Source: CAZLFQ01 sp964558975
GTDB lineage: Bacteria > Pseudomonadota > Alphaproteobacteria > Rickettsiales > Midichloriaceae
DNA: 64,000 nucleotides
Direction of reading: 5' to 3'
Assembly (NCBI GenBank): GCA_964558975.1
Contig: CAZLFQ010000001.1
Span: 744,001-808,000, forward strand
This document shows positions 18,135 to 27,087 of this stretch, piece by piece. A program made the position numbers and the translations under genes. Within the stretch, counting starts at the first letter, position 1. Each line of letters opens with the position of its first letter. The notes below the pieces were generated by a model, which saw nothing but the letters and a program-made list of their open reading frames with translations, had not been told where the DNA came from and searched no databases.

Positions 18135-18399
18135 TATCTTCCTCTAATAAATTAGGTAGAAAGCTTACTGCAAAATACGTGCTAAAAATCAAAATTCACA
18201 AAAAATCTTAATTTTCACATTCAAATATTGTTAAAGAGCGCTTATATTTGGGGCGTAGAAGCAAACTGGATTCTTGTTTGCATTAGAATGGCTGGCTAAA
18301 CTAACTTTTTTAAAAACAATCACGTCGAATAAATCATTTACAATTACCCCAATGTTTGATATAAGACTATTCTCATGAATTATGTAAACATATAGAAAT

Positions 18400-18648
18400 A
18401 TGGCTGTAAAAATAAGATTAACAAGACGTGGCACTAAAAATCGCCCTTATTACAAATTAGTTGTTGCTAGCTCTCAATCGCCTCGTGATGGTAGATTTAT
18501 CGAAGAGTTAGGCACATACGACCCTTTACTTAAAGACAACAAAGTTAAAGTAGACGCTGACCGCGCTGCATATTGGTTAAAACAAGGAGCTCAAGCTACT
18601 GATAGAGTTGCAAAATTCTTTGCAAAACTACAGATAAAAGCAGCTTAA
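18400..18648 (+). CDS. rpsP: 30S ribosomal protein S16
   Basis: An 82-residue bS16 with the typical MAVKIRLTRRGTKNRPYY start and RDGRFIEELGTYDP. First gene of the conserved rpsP-rimM-trmD-rplS operon. Confidence 0.98.
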   Translation: MAVKIRLTRRGTKNRPYYKLVVASSQSPRDGRFIEELGTYDPLLKDNKVKVDADRAAYWLKQGAQATDRVAKFFAKLQIKAA

Positions 18649-18676
18649 TAAATTTGTTTTACTAAGGATTCAAGGT

Positions 18677-19225
18677 ATGAGAAAGCAAAATACTGCAACG
18701 ACTTCCGATCTTAATGACCGAAGCGTTTGCGTAGGTGTTATAACTTCTGTTCACGGCGTTAAAGGTTATGTGAAAATCAGAAGCTTTACAGACAGCCCTG
18801 TAGACGTGATTAGCTTTAAAAATGTGTTTGATGAAGCTGGTAATAACTACAAAATTAGACTTGTCTTCCCCAAAAAAGATTATTTCATAGCTTCAATTGA
18901 TGGTATAAATAACCGCAATCAAGCTGAATTATTGAGAAATACAAAGCTTTTCATTAAGCGTTCAGAGCTTCCGACACCAGAAAATGGCGAGTTCTATCAT
19001 GCGGATCTTATTGGCATGGAAGCGCAACTAAACGATGGCTCAAAATTTGGAATCGTCAAAAACGTAGTAAACTTCGGTGCTGGCGACATTTTAGAAATTT
19101 ACGACATAACTTCAGAAAAAGTTATTTACTACCCTTTCAGAAAACAGTTTGTACCTATGGTGGATATTGTACAGAAATGTATCACATTAAACCCACTAGA
19201 GGAAGTCATAGCTTCTGATGACTAA
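18677..19225 (+). CDS. rimM: 16S rRNA processing protein RimM
   Basis: 182 residues: N-terminal domain with VGVITSVHGVKGYVKIRSFT and a C-terminal PRC-barrel ending YYPFRKQFVPMVD. It assists 30S head maturation. AAGGATT precedes the ATG. The end overlaps trmD by 8 bp. Confidence 0.96.
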   Translation: MRKQNTATTSDLNDRSVCVGVITSVHGVKGYVKIRSFTDSPVDVISFKNVFDEAGNNYKIRLVFPKKDYFIASIDGINNRNQAELLRNTKLFIKRSELPTPENGEFYHADLIGMEAQLNDGSKFGIVKNVVNFGAGDILEIYDITSEKVIYYPFRKQFVPMVDIVQKCITLNPLEEVIASDD

Positions 19226-19937
19226 ACCTTGGTTAGTAAATTTATTAACCCTTTTTCCAGAGATATTCCCCGGCCCATTGTCGCTATCTATTACAGGTAA
19301 CGCGATGAAAGATGGTATTTGGGACTTAAAAGCTCATCAAATTCGCAATTATGCATTTGATAAATATGGCACAGTTGATGACCCGCCTTACGGTGGTGGC
19401 AATGGAATGGTTATGCGTGCCGATGTCTTAGGAAATGCAATCGACAACTGCTTCGATAAAAAAGCGCCTATTTATTACTTCTCCCCTCGCGGCCAAGTGT
19501 TCAATCAGAACATGGCTAGAGAAATTATAAAAAACCCAAAGATCAATCTTCTATGCGGCAGGTTCGAAGGAGTTGACGAGCGGCTGTTTCTGGAGTATAA
19601 GATAACCCAAATCAGCATAGGTGATTACGTCCTTTCCTCAGGAGATGTGGCTGCTATACCTTTTCTAGATGCCTGTATAAGATTACTACCTGGTGTTTTA
19701 GATGATGGAGATGCGCTCAAAGAAGAAAGCTTTGGTGATGATGAAAAGTATAGAAATTTACTTGAATATCCTCATTACACAAGACCGCCTGAATGGCGAG
19801 GACACAAAGTTCCTGAAATACTAACTTCAGGGCATCATGCAGAAATCGATAAATGGCGATTACAAAAAGCCAAAGATATAACACAAATTGCACGTCCCGA
19901 CTTGTGGGACCAATACAATAAAGGAGAAAAAAAATGA
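19218..19937 (+). CDS. trmD: tRNA (guanine-N1-)-methyltransferase TrmD
   Basis: 239 residues with the SPOUT-knot motifs LLCGRFEGVDER, ISIGDYVLSSGD and PPYGGGNGMVM. It makes m1G37 in tRNAs and prevents frameshifting. It overlaps rimM (8 bp) and rplS (4 bp). Confidence 0.97.
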   Translation: MTKPWLVNLLTLFPEIFPGPLSLSITGNAMKDGIWDLKAHQIRNYAFDKYGTVDDPPYGGGNGMVMRADVLGNAIDNCFDKKAPIYYFSPRGQVFNQNMAREIIKNPKINLLCGRFEGVDERLFLEYKITQISIGDYVLSSGDVAAIPFLDACIRLLPGVLDDGDALKEESFGDDEKYRNLLEYPHYTRPPEWRGHKVPEILTSGHHAEIDKWRLQKAKDITQIARPDLWDQYNKGEKK

Positions 19938-20332
19938 ACTTACTACAAAAATTCGAAGAAAAGCAAATTGCACAGCTTACTCAAGAAAAAAAATTCCCAG
20001 AATTCAGAGCAGGTGACTCTGTAAAAGTAATGGTTAAGATCGTTGAAGGCTCAGCTGAAAGATCTCAGGCATTCGAAGGCGTAGTTCTTCGTAGAAAAAA
20101 TCGTGGCATTGGTTCGACATTCACTGTTAAAAAAACAAGCCATGGTGAAAGCGTTGAAAGAAACTTCCTATTATATTCTCCAAGAGTTGAAAGCATTACA
20201 GTTACAAAACGCGGCAAAGTAAGACGCGCGAAATTATACTATATGAGAGAACTTGAAGGCAAGTCTGCTCGTATTACAGAAAGAATGGATTACACAAGAA
20301 CTTCTGAAAAAAACAAAACAGCTGCTGCTTAG
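19934..20332 (+). CDS. rplS: 50S ribosomal protein L19
   Basis: 132 residues; FRAGDSVKVMVKIVEG, RSQAFEGVVL and IGSTFTVKK are bL19 signatures. The C-terminal extension after KLYYMRELEGKSARI is common in alphaproteobacteria. Last gene of the operon; it ends directly against the convergent gene at 20333 with no visible hairpin between. Confidence 0.98.
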   Translation: MNLLQKFEEKQIAQLTQEKKFPEFRAGDSVKVMVKIVEGSAERSQAFEGVVLRRKNRGIGSTFTVKKTSHGESVERNFLLYSPRVESITVTKRGKVRRAKLYYMRELEGKSARITERMDYTRTSEKNKTAAA

Positions 20333-20782
20333 TTACAAGTCGCAAGGTCTGTGCTTCCACAATGATGGAGGTCTGCGGTCGCAGGGGTTTTTGGGATCAA
20401 AAATATCCAAATCCTCTCCTTCCTCAGCCTCCAATTGTTTTAGGTACTCTAAGGATTCCGCAATTCGCTCTTTCTGCCCATCATAATAATTTACAGTCGC
20501 CTCTAAAATTTCTCGTTTCTCTCTAGGTGTGGAATTATCAACATAACCAGTAGGTTTGTTTTTTGGCGCTTCATCATTCATCTCCAAATCTAATTTAGAA
20601 ATTTTACCTACAACGTTGCTAAGCTTTTCTAGCATCAATGCAACGTCTCTATAGCTTTTAGCATTTTTAAGCATTGCCTGCTGGTCATTCATATTCTCGG
20701 AAATATGTTTAAGTGCTTTCTCAGTAAGTTCACGCAAATCATCAAGCAGTTTAGTATTTTTAGTTTTAACTTGTTCTTCCAT
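20333..20782 (-). CDS. Hypothetical helical protein
   Basis: A 149-residue charged helical protein, Glu/Lys-rich, with an NPCDRRPPSLW motif near the C-terminus. No recognised family. The stop abuts the rplS stop, so transcription from both sides converges here. Confidence 0.6.
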   Translation of the reverse strand: MEEQVKTKNTKLLDDLRELTEKALKHISENMNDQQAMLKNAKSYRDVALMLEKLSNVVGKISKLDLEMNDEAPKNKPTGYVDNSTPREKREILEATVNYYDGQKERIAESLEYLKQLEAEEGEDLDIFDPKNPCDRRPPSLWKHRPCDL

Positions 20783-20920
20783 TTATGCCTCGTTAATTGA
20801 CTTATTGAGGTGGAATTATATAACGCATTCCTAATTTGCGGGAGTCACTTTGTTAAAGAAGTTGCGCATTTTTTTTATGTGGTATAAGTAAAGGACTAAA
20901 TTCTTTGTTAGGAGCCTCAC

Positions 20921-21310
20921 ATGAGTAAAGATAGAAATTCACAAGTAGAATTAGCAAGACAAGCTTACTTTGCCTCACGGCAAGCAGCTCAAGAACGATG
21001 CCTCGATATTTTTGGCCAAGTATTTCCTGAACTACAAATGGCACAATGTCATCAAGCCCTAAAATGCAGTAACAGACTGGCTTTTGCTTATGCAGGGGTT
21101 TTGAACAAAGCCGGAATCGTAACGCCTTCCTCTGTGCAATATGGCGCAACAAGCAGTGCATGTGACTTCTCTTTTGGTGCTGCTACTTCAGCTAGGAGAT
21201 TGATCCTACCTCCTGCATTTTTTAAGTGCATACATGCTAGAAATGAAACCATAAAGAAAGCCACTGCGGAGCTAAATTCAGATTTCGAAGCCACTAAACA
21301 ACGCTCATAA
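20921..21310 (+). CDS. Hypothetical protein, Cys/Ala-rich
   Basis: A 129-residue protein with AGGAG nine bases before the ATG, an N-terminal amphipathic helix (ELARQAYFASRQAAQERC) and five cysteines. Not recognised. Monocistronic by position. Confidence 0.6.
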   Translation: MSKDRNSQVELARQAYFASRQAAQERCLDIFGQVFPELQMAQCHQALKCSNRLAFAYAGVLNKAGIVTPSSVQYGATSSACDFSFGAATSARRLILPPAFFKCIHARNETIKKATAELNSDFEATKQRS

Positions 21311-21405
21311 AATTAATATATCCTTAACATAAGTAGCCCTTTTTAACTTGGTTTTCTTGAAAATCAAGAGTATAATCCATTGTTCGTAAAAATTATGGGG
21401 AAACT

Positions 21406-21726
21406 ATGATCGATTTATTGAAAAAAAATACTATTACTAGAGAATCGCTAGCGAGAGCAATTAAGCGTGACACTGGCCTAGGCATCAATCATGCTTCGGC
21501 AATTGTTGATAAGTTTATCGACATCCTGTGCAACTCTCTTACAGAAGGAAAGCAGATAAAAATTAGACTGTTCGGTTTATTCTATAGCAAAAAGAAGAAT
21601 AAACGTATTGGCAGAAATCCTAAAACAATGAAGGAAGCAATTATTCCAGAACGCAATGTTGTGAAATTTAAAGTTGCGCCAACTCTAAAAAAGAGAATAA
21701 ATAGTAACATTAGTCAAATCTCTTAA
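21406..21726 (+). CDS. ihfA: Integration host factor/HU-family DNA-binding protein, IHF-alpha-like
   Basis: 106 residues with the HU/IHF fold: helical N-terminus (ITRESLARAIKRDTGL), FGLFYSKKKNKRIGRNPKT beta arm and VVKFKVAPTLKKRIN. The GRNPKT arm and FKVAPTLKK end fit the IHF-alpha subgroup. It bends DNA at specific sites, usually as a dimer with IHF-beta. GGGGAA precedes the ATG, and tatD follows by 12 bp. Confidence 0.8.
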   Translation: MIDLLKKNTITRESLARAIKRDTGLGINHASAIVDKFIDILCNSLTEGKQIKIRLFGLFYSKKKNKRIGRNPKTMKEAIIPERNVVKFKVAPTLKKRINSNISQIS

Positions 21727-21738
21727 GAGTAGATATTA

Positions 21739-22518
21739 ATGTTAATCGACAGTCACTGTCACTTGGAGTTTGAAAACTTCAAAGATGATTTTGATTCAGT
21801 ACTACAGAAAGCTTCCGATAATGGCGTTGAAAAAATGGTCACTATCGGAACTAAGCTTTCAACTTTTCACAAAGCAATTAAAATAGCTGGAAAATATTCG
21901 CAAGTTTTCTGCTCCGTTGGTGTGCACCCTAGTCATGTACACGAAGAGGGAGTAGTATCTTGGGAAAAAATTGTAGCACTTTGCAATCATCCTAAGATTA
22001 TTGGTATAGGAGAAACAGGCTTAGACTATCACTACATGCGTAGTAGCAAAGAAGATCAGGTAGCAAGCTTCACCGCACACATTAAAGCAGCTCAAGAAAC
22101 AGGGTTGCCTGTCATTGTCCATACGCGTGATGCGGATGAAGACACTGTGTCTATTCTCAAGAATCAAATGGCTATTAAAAATTTCAAATGTCTTATTCAT
22201 TGTTTTACATCGTCAGATTGGTTAGCAACAGAGTGCCTGAAGTTGGGGGCCTACATTTCTGCCTCTGGAATTGTCACATTCAAAAACGCCACAGATATTC
22301 AAGAAACAATAAAGAAAGTCGACATTAATAAATTGCTGATTGAAACCGACTCGCCATATTTAGCGCCTACACCATTTCGTGGTAAACGTAATGAGCCTGC
22401 CTACGTCAAACACGTAGCGGAATTTATTGCTGATTTAAGGGGTTTATCGTTTGAAGAAATGGCAGTTGCGACTACAAATAACTTCTATAGATTATTTGAT
22501 AAAGCTAGCTTATCTTAA
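21739..22518 (+). CDS. tatD: TatD-family metal-dependent DNase
   Basis: 259 residues; metal-binding DSHCHLEF at the N-terminus, IGETGLDYHY, PVIVHTRDA, CLIHCFTS and LLIETDSPYLAP motifs are all present. The family is a 3'-5' exonuclease linked to DNA repair and protein quality control. Confidence 0.95.
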   Translation: MLIDSHCHLEFENFKDDFDSVLQKASDNGVEKMVTIGTKLSTFHKAIKIAGKYSQVFCSVGVHPSHVHEEGVVSWEKIVALCNHPKIIGIGETGLDYHYMRSSKEDQVASFTAHIKAAQETGLPVIVHTRDADEDTVSILKNQMAIKNFKCLIHCFTSSDWLATECLKLGAYISASGIVTFKNATDIQETIKKVDINKLLIETDSPYLAPTPFRGKRNEPAYVKHVAEFIADLRGLSFEEMAVATTNNFYRLFDKASLS

Positions 22519-22577
22519 GTAAGCTTGACTTATATCACTGTCGATTTTAGTTTAATGAAAACATTTCCTCTATAAAT

Positions 22578-22997
22578 ATGCTCACAGCTTTTTACGCAGC
22601 TTTACTTGGCTTGATATACTTATCTCTTTCTATTCGAGTAATAACAGCAAGACACAAGTATAAGATTGCGTTGGGTGATGGCGACAATTTTAAGTTATTC
22701 AGAAAAATTAGAGCACATCAAAATTTCATTGAATATACGCCCATCTTTATTATCTTACTTGGATTCTGCGATATTTTAGGACTAAAAAAAGAATTCATCC
22801 ATTTGTTTGGAATGCTATTTGTTATTGGAAGAATTTTACATGCTTATGGAATTTCAAAAGGCGAAATTTATAGATATAAAATTCTGACTAAGAATTATAA
22901 ATTTAGGATGATAGGCATGGTTATTACTCTTACTTCTATTGGGTTACTTTCACTTATAATTATAATTCTAACCTCTAGCGCAATCTTTGGTGAATAA
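22578..22997 (+). CDS. MAPEG-family membrane protein
   Basis: A 139-residue protein with four membrane helices and the MAPEG signature in FRKIRAHQNFIEYTPIF, followed by GRILHAYGI. Members act as glutathione-dependent enzymes or have unknown roles. It sits 2 bp before the metallo-beta-lactamase gene, so they are probably cotranscribed. Confidence 0.85.
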   Translation: MLTAFYAALLGLIYLSLSIRVITARHKYKIALGDGDNFKLFRKIRAHQNFIEYTPIFIILLGFCDILGLKKEFIHLFGMLFVIGRILHAYGISKGEIYRYKILTKNYKFRMIGMVITLTSIGLLSLIIIILTSSAIFGE

Positions 22998-22999
22998 GA

Positions 23000-23779
23000 A
23001 TGACAGAAGTTAAATGTACTATTCTAGGATGTGGCGGATCAATGGGAGTACCTCAAATTGGTTGCAGCTGTGTTGTTTGTAAATCTGATAATCCTAAAAA
23101 CCAGCGACTGCGGGCATCGATTTTACTACAATCTGCAACAACTACAGTTCTTATTGATGCATCACCTGACTTGCGTACATTCGCATTAAAATACGACATA
23201 AAAAAAGTTGATGGATTAATAATAACCCATGCACATTCAGACCACTTTTCTGGAATTGATGATATGAAACCAATTGTTCATCTAAATGGCTCTACACCTG
23301 TTTCAACTTATATGCTTGATCAAACTTATCAACAAATAGGCTCATCGTACAATTACATATTTGAAGATACAGGTAGCGATGTTTACCGCCCAATTCTTGA
23401 ACGCAAACGAGTTCAAGAATTTGACGTACTTGAAATTGGTGATATTAAAATTCAATTATTCCCCCAAAAGCATGGCTCTCAAATGATGTCTTTAGGACTG
23501 AGAGTTAATAATTTTGCTTACTCAACTGATGTAAATGGCCTGTCAGACGCAAGTTTCAAAATATTAGAAGGAGTCGAAACTTGGGTGGTAGATTGTTTGC
23601 GCTATCATTTCGCGCCAACTCACACAAATTACCAACAAACTATGGAATGGATTGAGCGTGTTAAACCAAAACAAGCTATTCTTACTCACATGGCACATGA
23701 AATTGATTTTGATGAGATGACTCGCATCGCTCCTAAGAATGTCACCCCAGCTTATGATGGAATGGTGATTGTTATTTAA
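23000..23779 (+). CDS. Metallo-beta-lactamase-fold phosphodiesterase (PhnP-like)
   Basis: 259 residues. LGCGGSMGVPQIGCSCVVC is the N-terminal signature of PhnP-type enzymes with a structural-zinc cysteine set, and THAHSDHFSGIDD carries the dinuclear metal ligands. These enzymes hydrolyse cyclic phosphodiesters or related nucleotides; in genomes without phn genes the substrate is unknown. Confidence 0.88.
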   Translation: MTEVKCTILGCGGSMGVPQIGCSCVVCKSDNPKNQRLRASILLQSATTTVLIDASPDLRTFALKYDIKKVDGLIITHAHSDHFSGIDDMKPIVHLNGSTPVSTYMLDQTYQQIGSSYNYIFEDTGSDVYRPILERKRVQEFDVLEIGDIKIQLFPQKHGSQMMSLGLRVNNFAYSTDVNGLSDASFKILEGVETWVVDCLRYHFAPTHTNYQQTMEWIERVKPKQAILTHMAHEIDFDEMTRIAPKNVTPAYDGMVIVI

Positions 23780-23841
23780 TTCTCTATTGCGAATATAATA
23801 GTCTAAAGTTACAATCCCATTAGATTAAATTGGTAGATAAC

Positions 23842-24765
23842 ATGACTTTCCCACTAACATATTGGTTTGGCTTTCTAGGCTTTGTACTTTTTGCACTAGC
23901 AATGGATCTTGGTGTTTTTCACAAGCGTGATAAAGTTGTTAGCTTCAAAGACGCATCAATTATGTCTACAGTTTGGTTCATTTTTGCAATGATTTTTTGC
24001 TTGATAATAAACCATGATTCCGGCTCGCAAAAAGCTTTGGAATTCTTAACGGGTTACATAGTCGAACTATCATTAAGCATGGATAACGTATTTGTCTTTG
24101 TACTGATATTTAGTTACTTCAAAGTACCCGCAATTTACCAACACCGCGTACTTTTCTGGGGAATTATCGGCGCGATTATAATGCGTTTCATCATGATTAC
24201 AGGTGGCGTTTATATATTCAGCAGATTCGAATGGGTATTCTACATATTCGGCGCTTTCTTAATTTATACTGGTTTCAAAATTGCAGTAGCTCAGGAAAAA
24301 AAGGAAGAAGTATCTGATCAGAAGAACTCTATGATTGCCTTTTTAGGTAAATTTTTTAGAATTACTCCGCATTTTGAAGGACATAATTTTTGGGTCAAAG
24401 TAAAAGGAAAATGGGCGTGCACCCCACTTTTTGTTGTGTTGTTATTAGTTGAAAAAACTGACTTAGTTTTTGCGCTTGATTCAATACCTGCAATCATTGC
24501 GATTACCCAAGACCCTTTCATTGTGTTTACTTCAAACATATTCGCAATTTTAGGCTTAAGATCGCTATATTTTATGCTGGCATCAGCAGTACATAAGTTC
24601 AGTCATTTAAAGTATGGAATTGCTATAATACTAATGTTTGTGGGCTTCAAAATGCTTGCTTCAATGCAAGATATTCACCTCCCTACAGCTTACTCCTTAG
24701 CGTTTATAGTGCTTGTATTAGCTAGTTCTATAATGTTTTCGCTGTGGAAGAATAAAAAAGCTTAA
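23842..24765 (+). CDS. TerC/Alx-family integral membrane protein
   Basis: 307 residues with about eight to nine membrane helices and the TerC signature ELSLSMDNVFVFVLIF, RVLFWGIIGAII and LVEKTDLVFALDSIPA. Acidic residues inside helices fit metal (manganese) export, the known function of the family. The ATG at 23842 is preferred to the TTG four codons upstream. Confidence 0.92.
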   Translation: MTFPLTYWFGFLGFVLFALAMDLGVFHKRDKVVSFKDASIMSTVWFIFAMIFCLIINHDSGSQKALEFLTGYIVELSLSMDNVFVFVLIFSYFKVPAIYQHRVLFWGIIGAIIMRFIMITGGVYIFSRFEWVFYIFGAFLIYTGFKIAVAQEKKEEVSDQKNSMIAFLGKFFRITPHFEGHNFWVKVKGKWACTPLFVVLLLVEKTDLVFALDSIPAIIAITQDPFIVFTSNIFAILGLRSLYFMLASAVHKFSHLKYGIAIILMFVGFKMLASMQDIHLPTAYSLAFIVLVLASSIMFSLWKNKKA

Positions 24766-24790
24766 AACCTTATAAATTGTAATATTTGCT

Positions 24791-24813
24791 TAACATTAGC
24801 ATGTTATAATTAT
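24791..24813 (+). promoter_or_regulatory. Palindromic promoter region, copy 1
   Basis: TAACAT-TAGC-ATGTTA forms a perfect 6-bp-arm palindrome whose right arm runs into an extended -10 (TGTTATAAT, TATAAT at 24805-24810). The whole 23-bp string recurs unchanged at 35594-35616, also just before a putative effector gene. No good -35 box stands at 16-18 bp, which fits an activator-dependent or extended -10 promoter. Confidence 0.6.
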
Positions 24814-24842
24814 GTCTAGTAAAACATAAAATGGGTTAACTC

Positions 24843-25730
24843 ATGGTAGATAGCATCAACGTAAAAACCTTGGCTGCATTTTCAAAAATAGCATATGAAG
24901 AGAACTTTAGATTAATGAAAGCTAAAGCTTCAGCCCAAGATCCGAATTGGTGGCTGACTGCGACTTCAGTAGAAACCGATGGCGCTTATGATATGCACTA
25001 TCACAGCTTTGCAATGGTTAATGACGATACAAAAGAAGTTTTAATAGTAAATTCTGGTACAAGATTACATCACGCCGATAAGTTTCAAAATCTAGGTTTC
25101 TTGAACGATGTTGTATCTAATATTGGAGTTTTAAGTAACTCGACGCCAGAAGCCTTTATTGATGATGGTGAAAAATTTATAAACGTATTAGTACAAAAAT
25201 TTCCCGGATATAGCTTTATTAACACTGGCCATTCACTAGGTGCTGTATATGCACAATTATCGCATGCATATTTGGCATCAAAAGGGGTTGAAAGCAGTTC
25301 TGTAGTGTTTGAATCACCAGGGGCTTCAGGAATTATTGACAACTATTTGACTAAACATCTTAAAACAAGCAATCAAACTAAACAAAAAATTATTGATGAT
25401 GTTAAAAATAATAGCGAAATTTATAATATTGAAGATAGTCTAATTGGGACAATGATTAATAAACAAATGGGGAACCTCTATTTATTGGCAGATGATAGCA
25501 TTCCCATAGCCAGCACACTTGGCAAGATAGCTGGAATCAAAGGCGCTGATAAAATATTCAAGCTAGCAGATTCAGTTTTAAGCACTGGTGATAAACATAG
25601 TATGGGTTCCATTATTGCCAAGCTTAATAACAATCCTCTTGAACTAGCTCCATGTACATACGCACCAACAAAAGAAGATACCTTGGTAGGGGAGGCTATT
25701 GGAGAGTTCGCTAGTTTATTTGATTTTTAG
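24843..25730 (+). CDS. Lipase class 3-like alpha/beta hydrolase, putative effector
   Basis: A 295-residue soluble protein with the nucleophile elbow INTGHSLGAVYAQ (S131) followed by a helix, and a preceding strand LIVNSGTRLHHADKFQN typical of class 3 lipases and phospholipase-like proteins. The third catalytic residue may be the His in GDKHSMGS (about residue 255). No signal peptide. It shares its promoter motif with the ankyrin-ART gene, which suggests co-regulation with effectors. Substrate unknown. Confidence 0.72.
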   Translation: MVDSINVKTLAAFSKIAYEENFRLMKAKASAQDPNWWLTATSVETDGAYDMHYHSFAMVNDDTKEVLIVNSGTRLHHADKFQNLGFLNDVVSNIGVLSNSTPEAFIDDGEKFINVLVQKFPGYSFINTGHSLGAVYAQLSHAYLASKGVESSSVVFESPGASGIIDNYLTKHLKTSNQTKQKIIDDVKNNSEIYNIEDSLIGTMINKQMGNLYLLADDSIPIASTLGKIAGIKGADKIFKLADSVLSTGDKHSMGSIIAKLNNNPLELAPCTYAPTKEDTLVGEAIGEFASLFDF

Positions 25731-25779
25731 TAAGTCGAGATTACGGGACAGTTTAAAACAATATAGATCAGACCATTTT

Positions 25780-25829
25780 GGAGCACATTCCGAAAAAGTC
25801 TTGACTAATTCGGAATGCACTCCATAATA
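25780..25829 (+). promoter_or_regulatory. Promoter inside an inverted repeat, upstream of an AAA ATPase
   Basis: Arms at 25780-25794 and 25809-25823 match in 13 of 15 positions (GGAGCACATTCCGAA against GGAGTGCATTCCGAA read on the other strand). TTGACT (25801-25806) lies in the loop and CATAAT/ATAATA follows at the standard 16-17 bp, so the right arm covers the spacer. This is the layout of an operator over a promoter. Confidence 0.6.
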
Positions 25830-25851
25830 GTCGTATAACACAGGCGGCTAA

Positions 25852-26985
25852 ATGAAGCGATATTTACAAGATTTTTTAGACTTGAGTTCAAATAAGATAG
25901 TAGTGGTAAGTGGTGCGCGCCAAAGCGGCAAAACCACAATGAGTAAAGCTATATTTGAAACATACACATATTTAAACTTTGACTCTGATTCAGATAGATT
26001 ATCCATTCTAAAAAAAGAATGGCGCCGCGATTTTAAAGCCGTGATATTTGATGAACTTCACAAAATGAAAAACTGGAAGCGTTGGCTCAAAGGCATATAC
26101 GATACAGAAGGAAAATCTCCTAAAATGTTTGTGACTGGTAGTGCTAATTTGGAAACATTTAGAAAAATTGGAGACTCTTTAGCAGGCAGATATTTTAGTT
26201 ATAGACTTCACCCATTAGATATTAAGGAGCTGGTTCAATTTAATAAAATGAATCATAAAAAAGCTTATGAAAGCGTGTTTAATTTAAGTGGTTTTCCAGA
26301 GCCTTGTCTTTCTGGCAGCAGACAGTTTTATAGAAGATGGCAGAAAACACACTTAGATGTAATACTCAAGCAAGATCTGCTTGATCTATATTCTGTTAAC
26401 TCAATAAAAAGTATTGAACTTTTAACCGACCTACTCAAAGAAAGAACTGCAAGCCCGCTATCATTAAGAAATCTAGCAATGGACCTTCAAGTTGATTCTA
26501 AGACCGTTAAATCTTGGATAAATATATTAGAAAATCTATACGTGGTATTTAAGGTTACGCCATATCATAAAAATATTGCACGTGCTATTCTAAAGGAATC
26601 CAAGTATTACTTTTATGATATTTGCAGAGTGGAGAGTGAGGGAGAAAGACTAGAAAACCTTGTAGCAGCTGCCCTAATAAAAGAATGTAATTTTATTGAA
26701 GATACTGAAGGGTATGATGTCAAACTACACTATCTCAGAACTAAGGATGGTAAAGAAATAGACTTTTTAATAGTCGTTGATAAAAAGCCCGTTATTTGTT
26801 TTGAAGTTAAAACTTCAGATTCCAACCCAAGCAAAAGCTTTCCACACTTTCAAAAAGCTTTGAATTTAACGCATTGCGTGCAATTAGTACTTAATCTTGA
26901 AAAAGAATTTGATACTGAAAGTGGCGTATCTGTTAGAAATCTAACTAAGTTCCTAGCTACTTTTGACTTAAAAAAATATATTTGA
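25852..26985 (+). CDS. AAA_14/DUF4143 ATP-binding protein
   Basis: 377 residues: Walker A SGARQSGKTT near residue 20, Walker B AVIFDELHKMKNW near residue 63, MFVTGSANLE sensor, LAGRYFSYRLHPLDIKEL, then the C-terminal DUF4143 nuclease-like region with EIDFLI...ICFEVKTS (a PD-(D/E)xK-like D-E-x-K core). The family is widespread and poorly understood. An inverted repeat overlaps its promoter. Confidence 0.88.
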   Translation: MKRYLQDFLDLSSNKIVVVSGARQSGKTTMSKAIFETYTYLNFDSDSDRLSILKKEWRRDFKAVIFDELHKMKNWKRWLKGIYDTEGKSPKMFVTGSANLETFRKIGDSLAGRYFSYRLHPLDIKELVQFNKMNHKKAYESVFNLSGFPEPCLSGSRQFYRRWQKTHLDVILKQDLLDLYSVNSIKSIELLTDLLKERTASPLSLRNLAMDLQVDSKTVKSWINILENLYVVFKVTPYHKNIARAILKESKYYFYDICRVESEGERLENLVAAALIKECNFIEDTEGYDVKLHYLRTKDGKEIDFLIVVDKKPVICFEVKTSDSNPSKSFPHFQKALNLTHCVQLVLNLEKEFDTESGVSVRNLTKFLATFDLKKYI

Positions 26986-27087
26986 GTTAGTGGATCAATC
27001 AAATCGTTGCTTTTCCTGAGATTGACAGACTTGCCCCAACCCTAAAAAAATGCTAAATAGGATACCAGTATAAATCATGGTATTAGC

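Noticed and set aside
18231..18434. 67-codon minus-strand ORF upstream of rpsP
   Set aside because: It overlaps the rpsP start antisense and has no ribosome binding site; the region is more likely the rpsP promoter.
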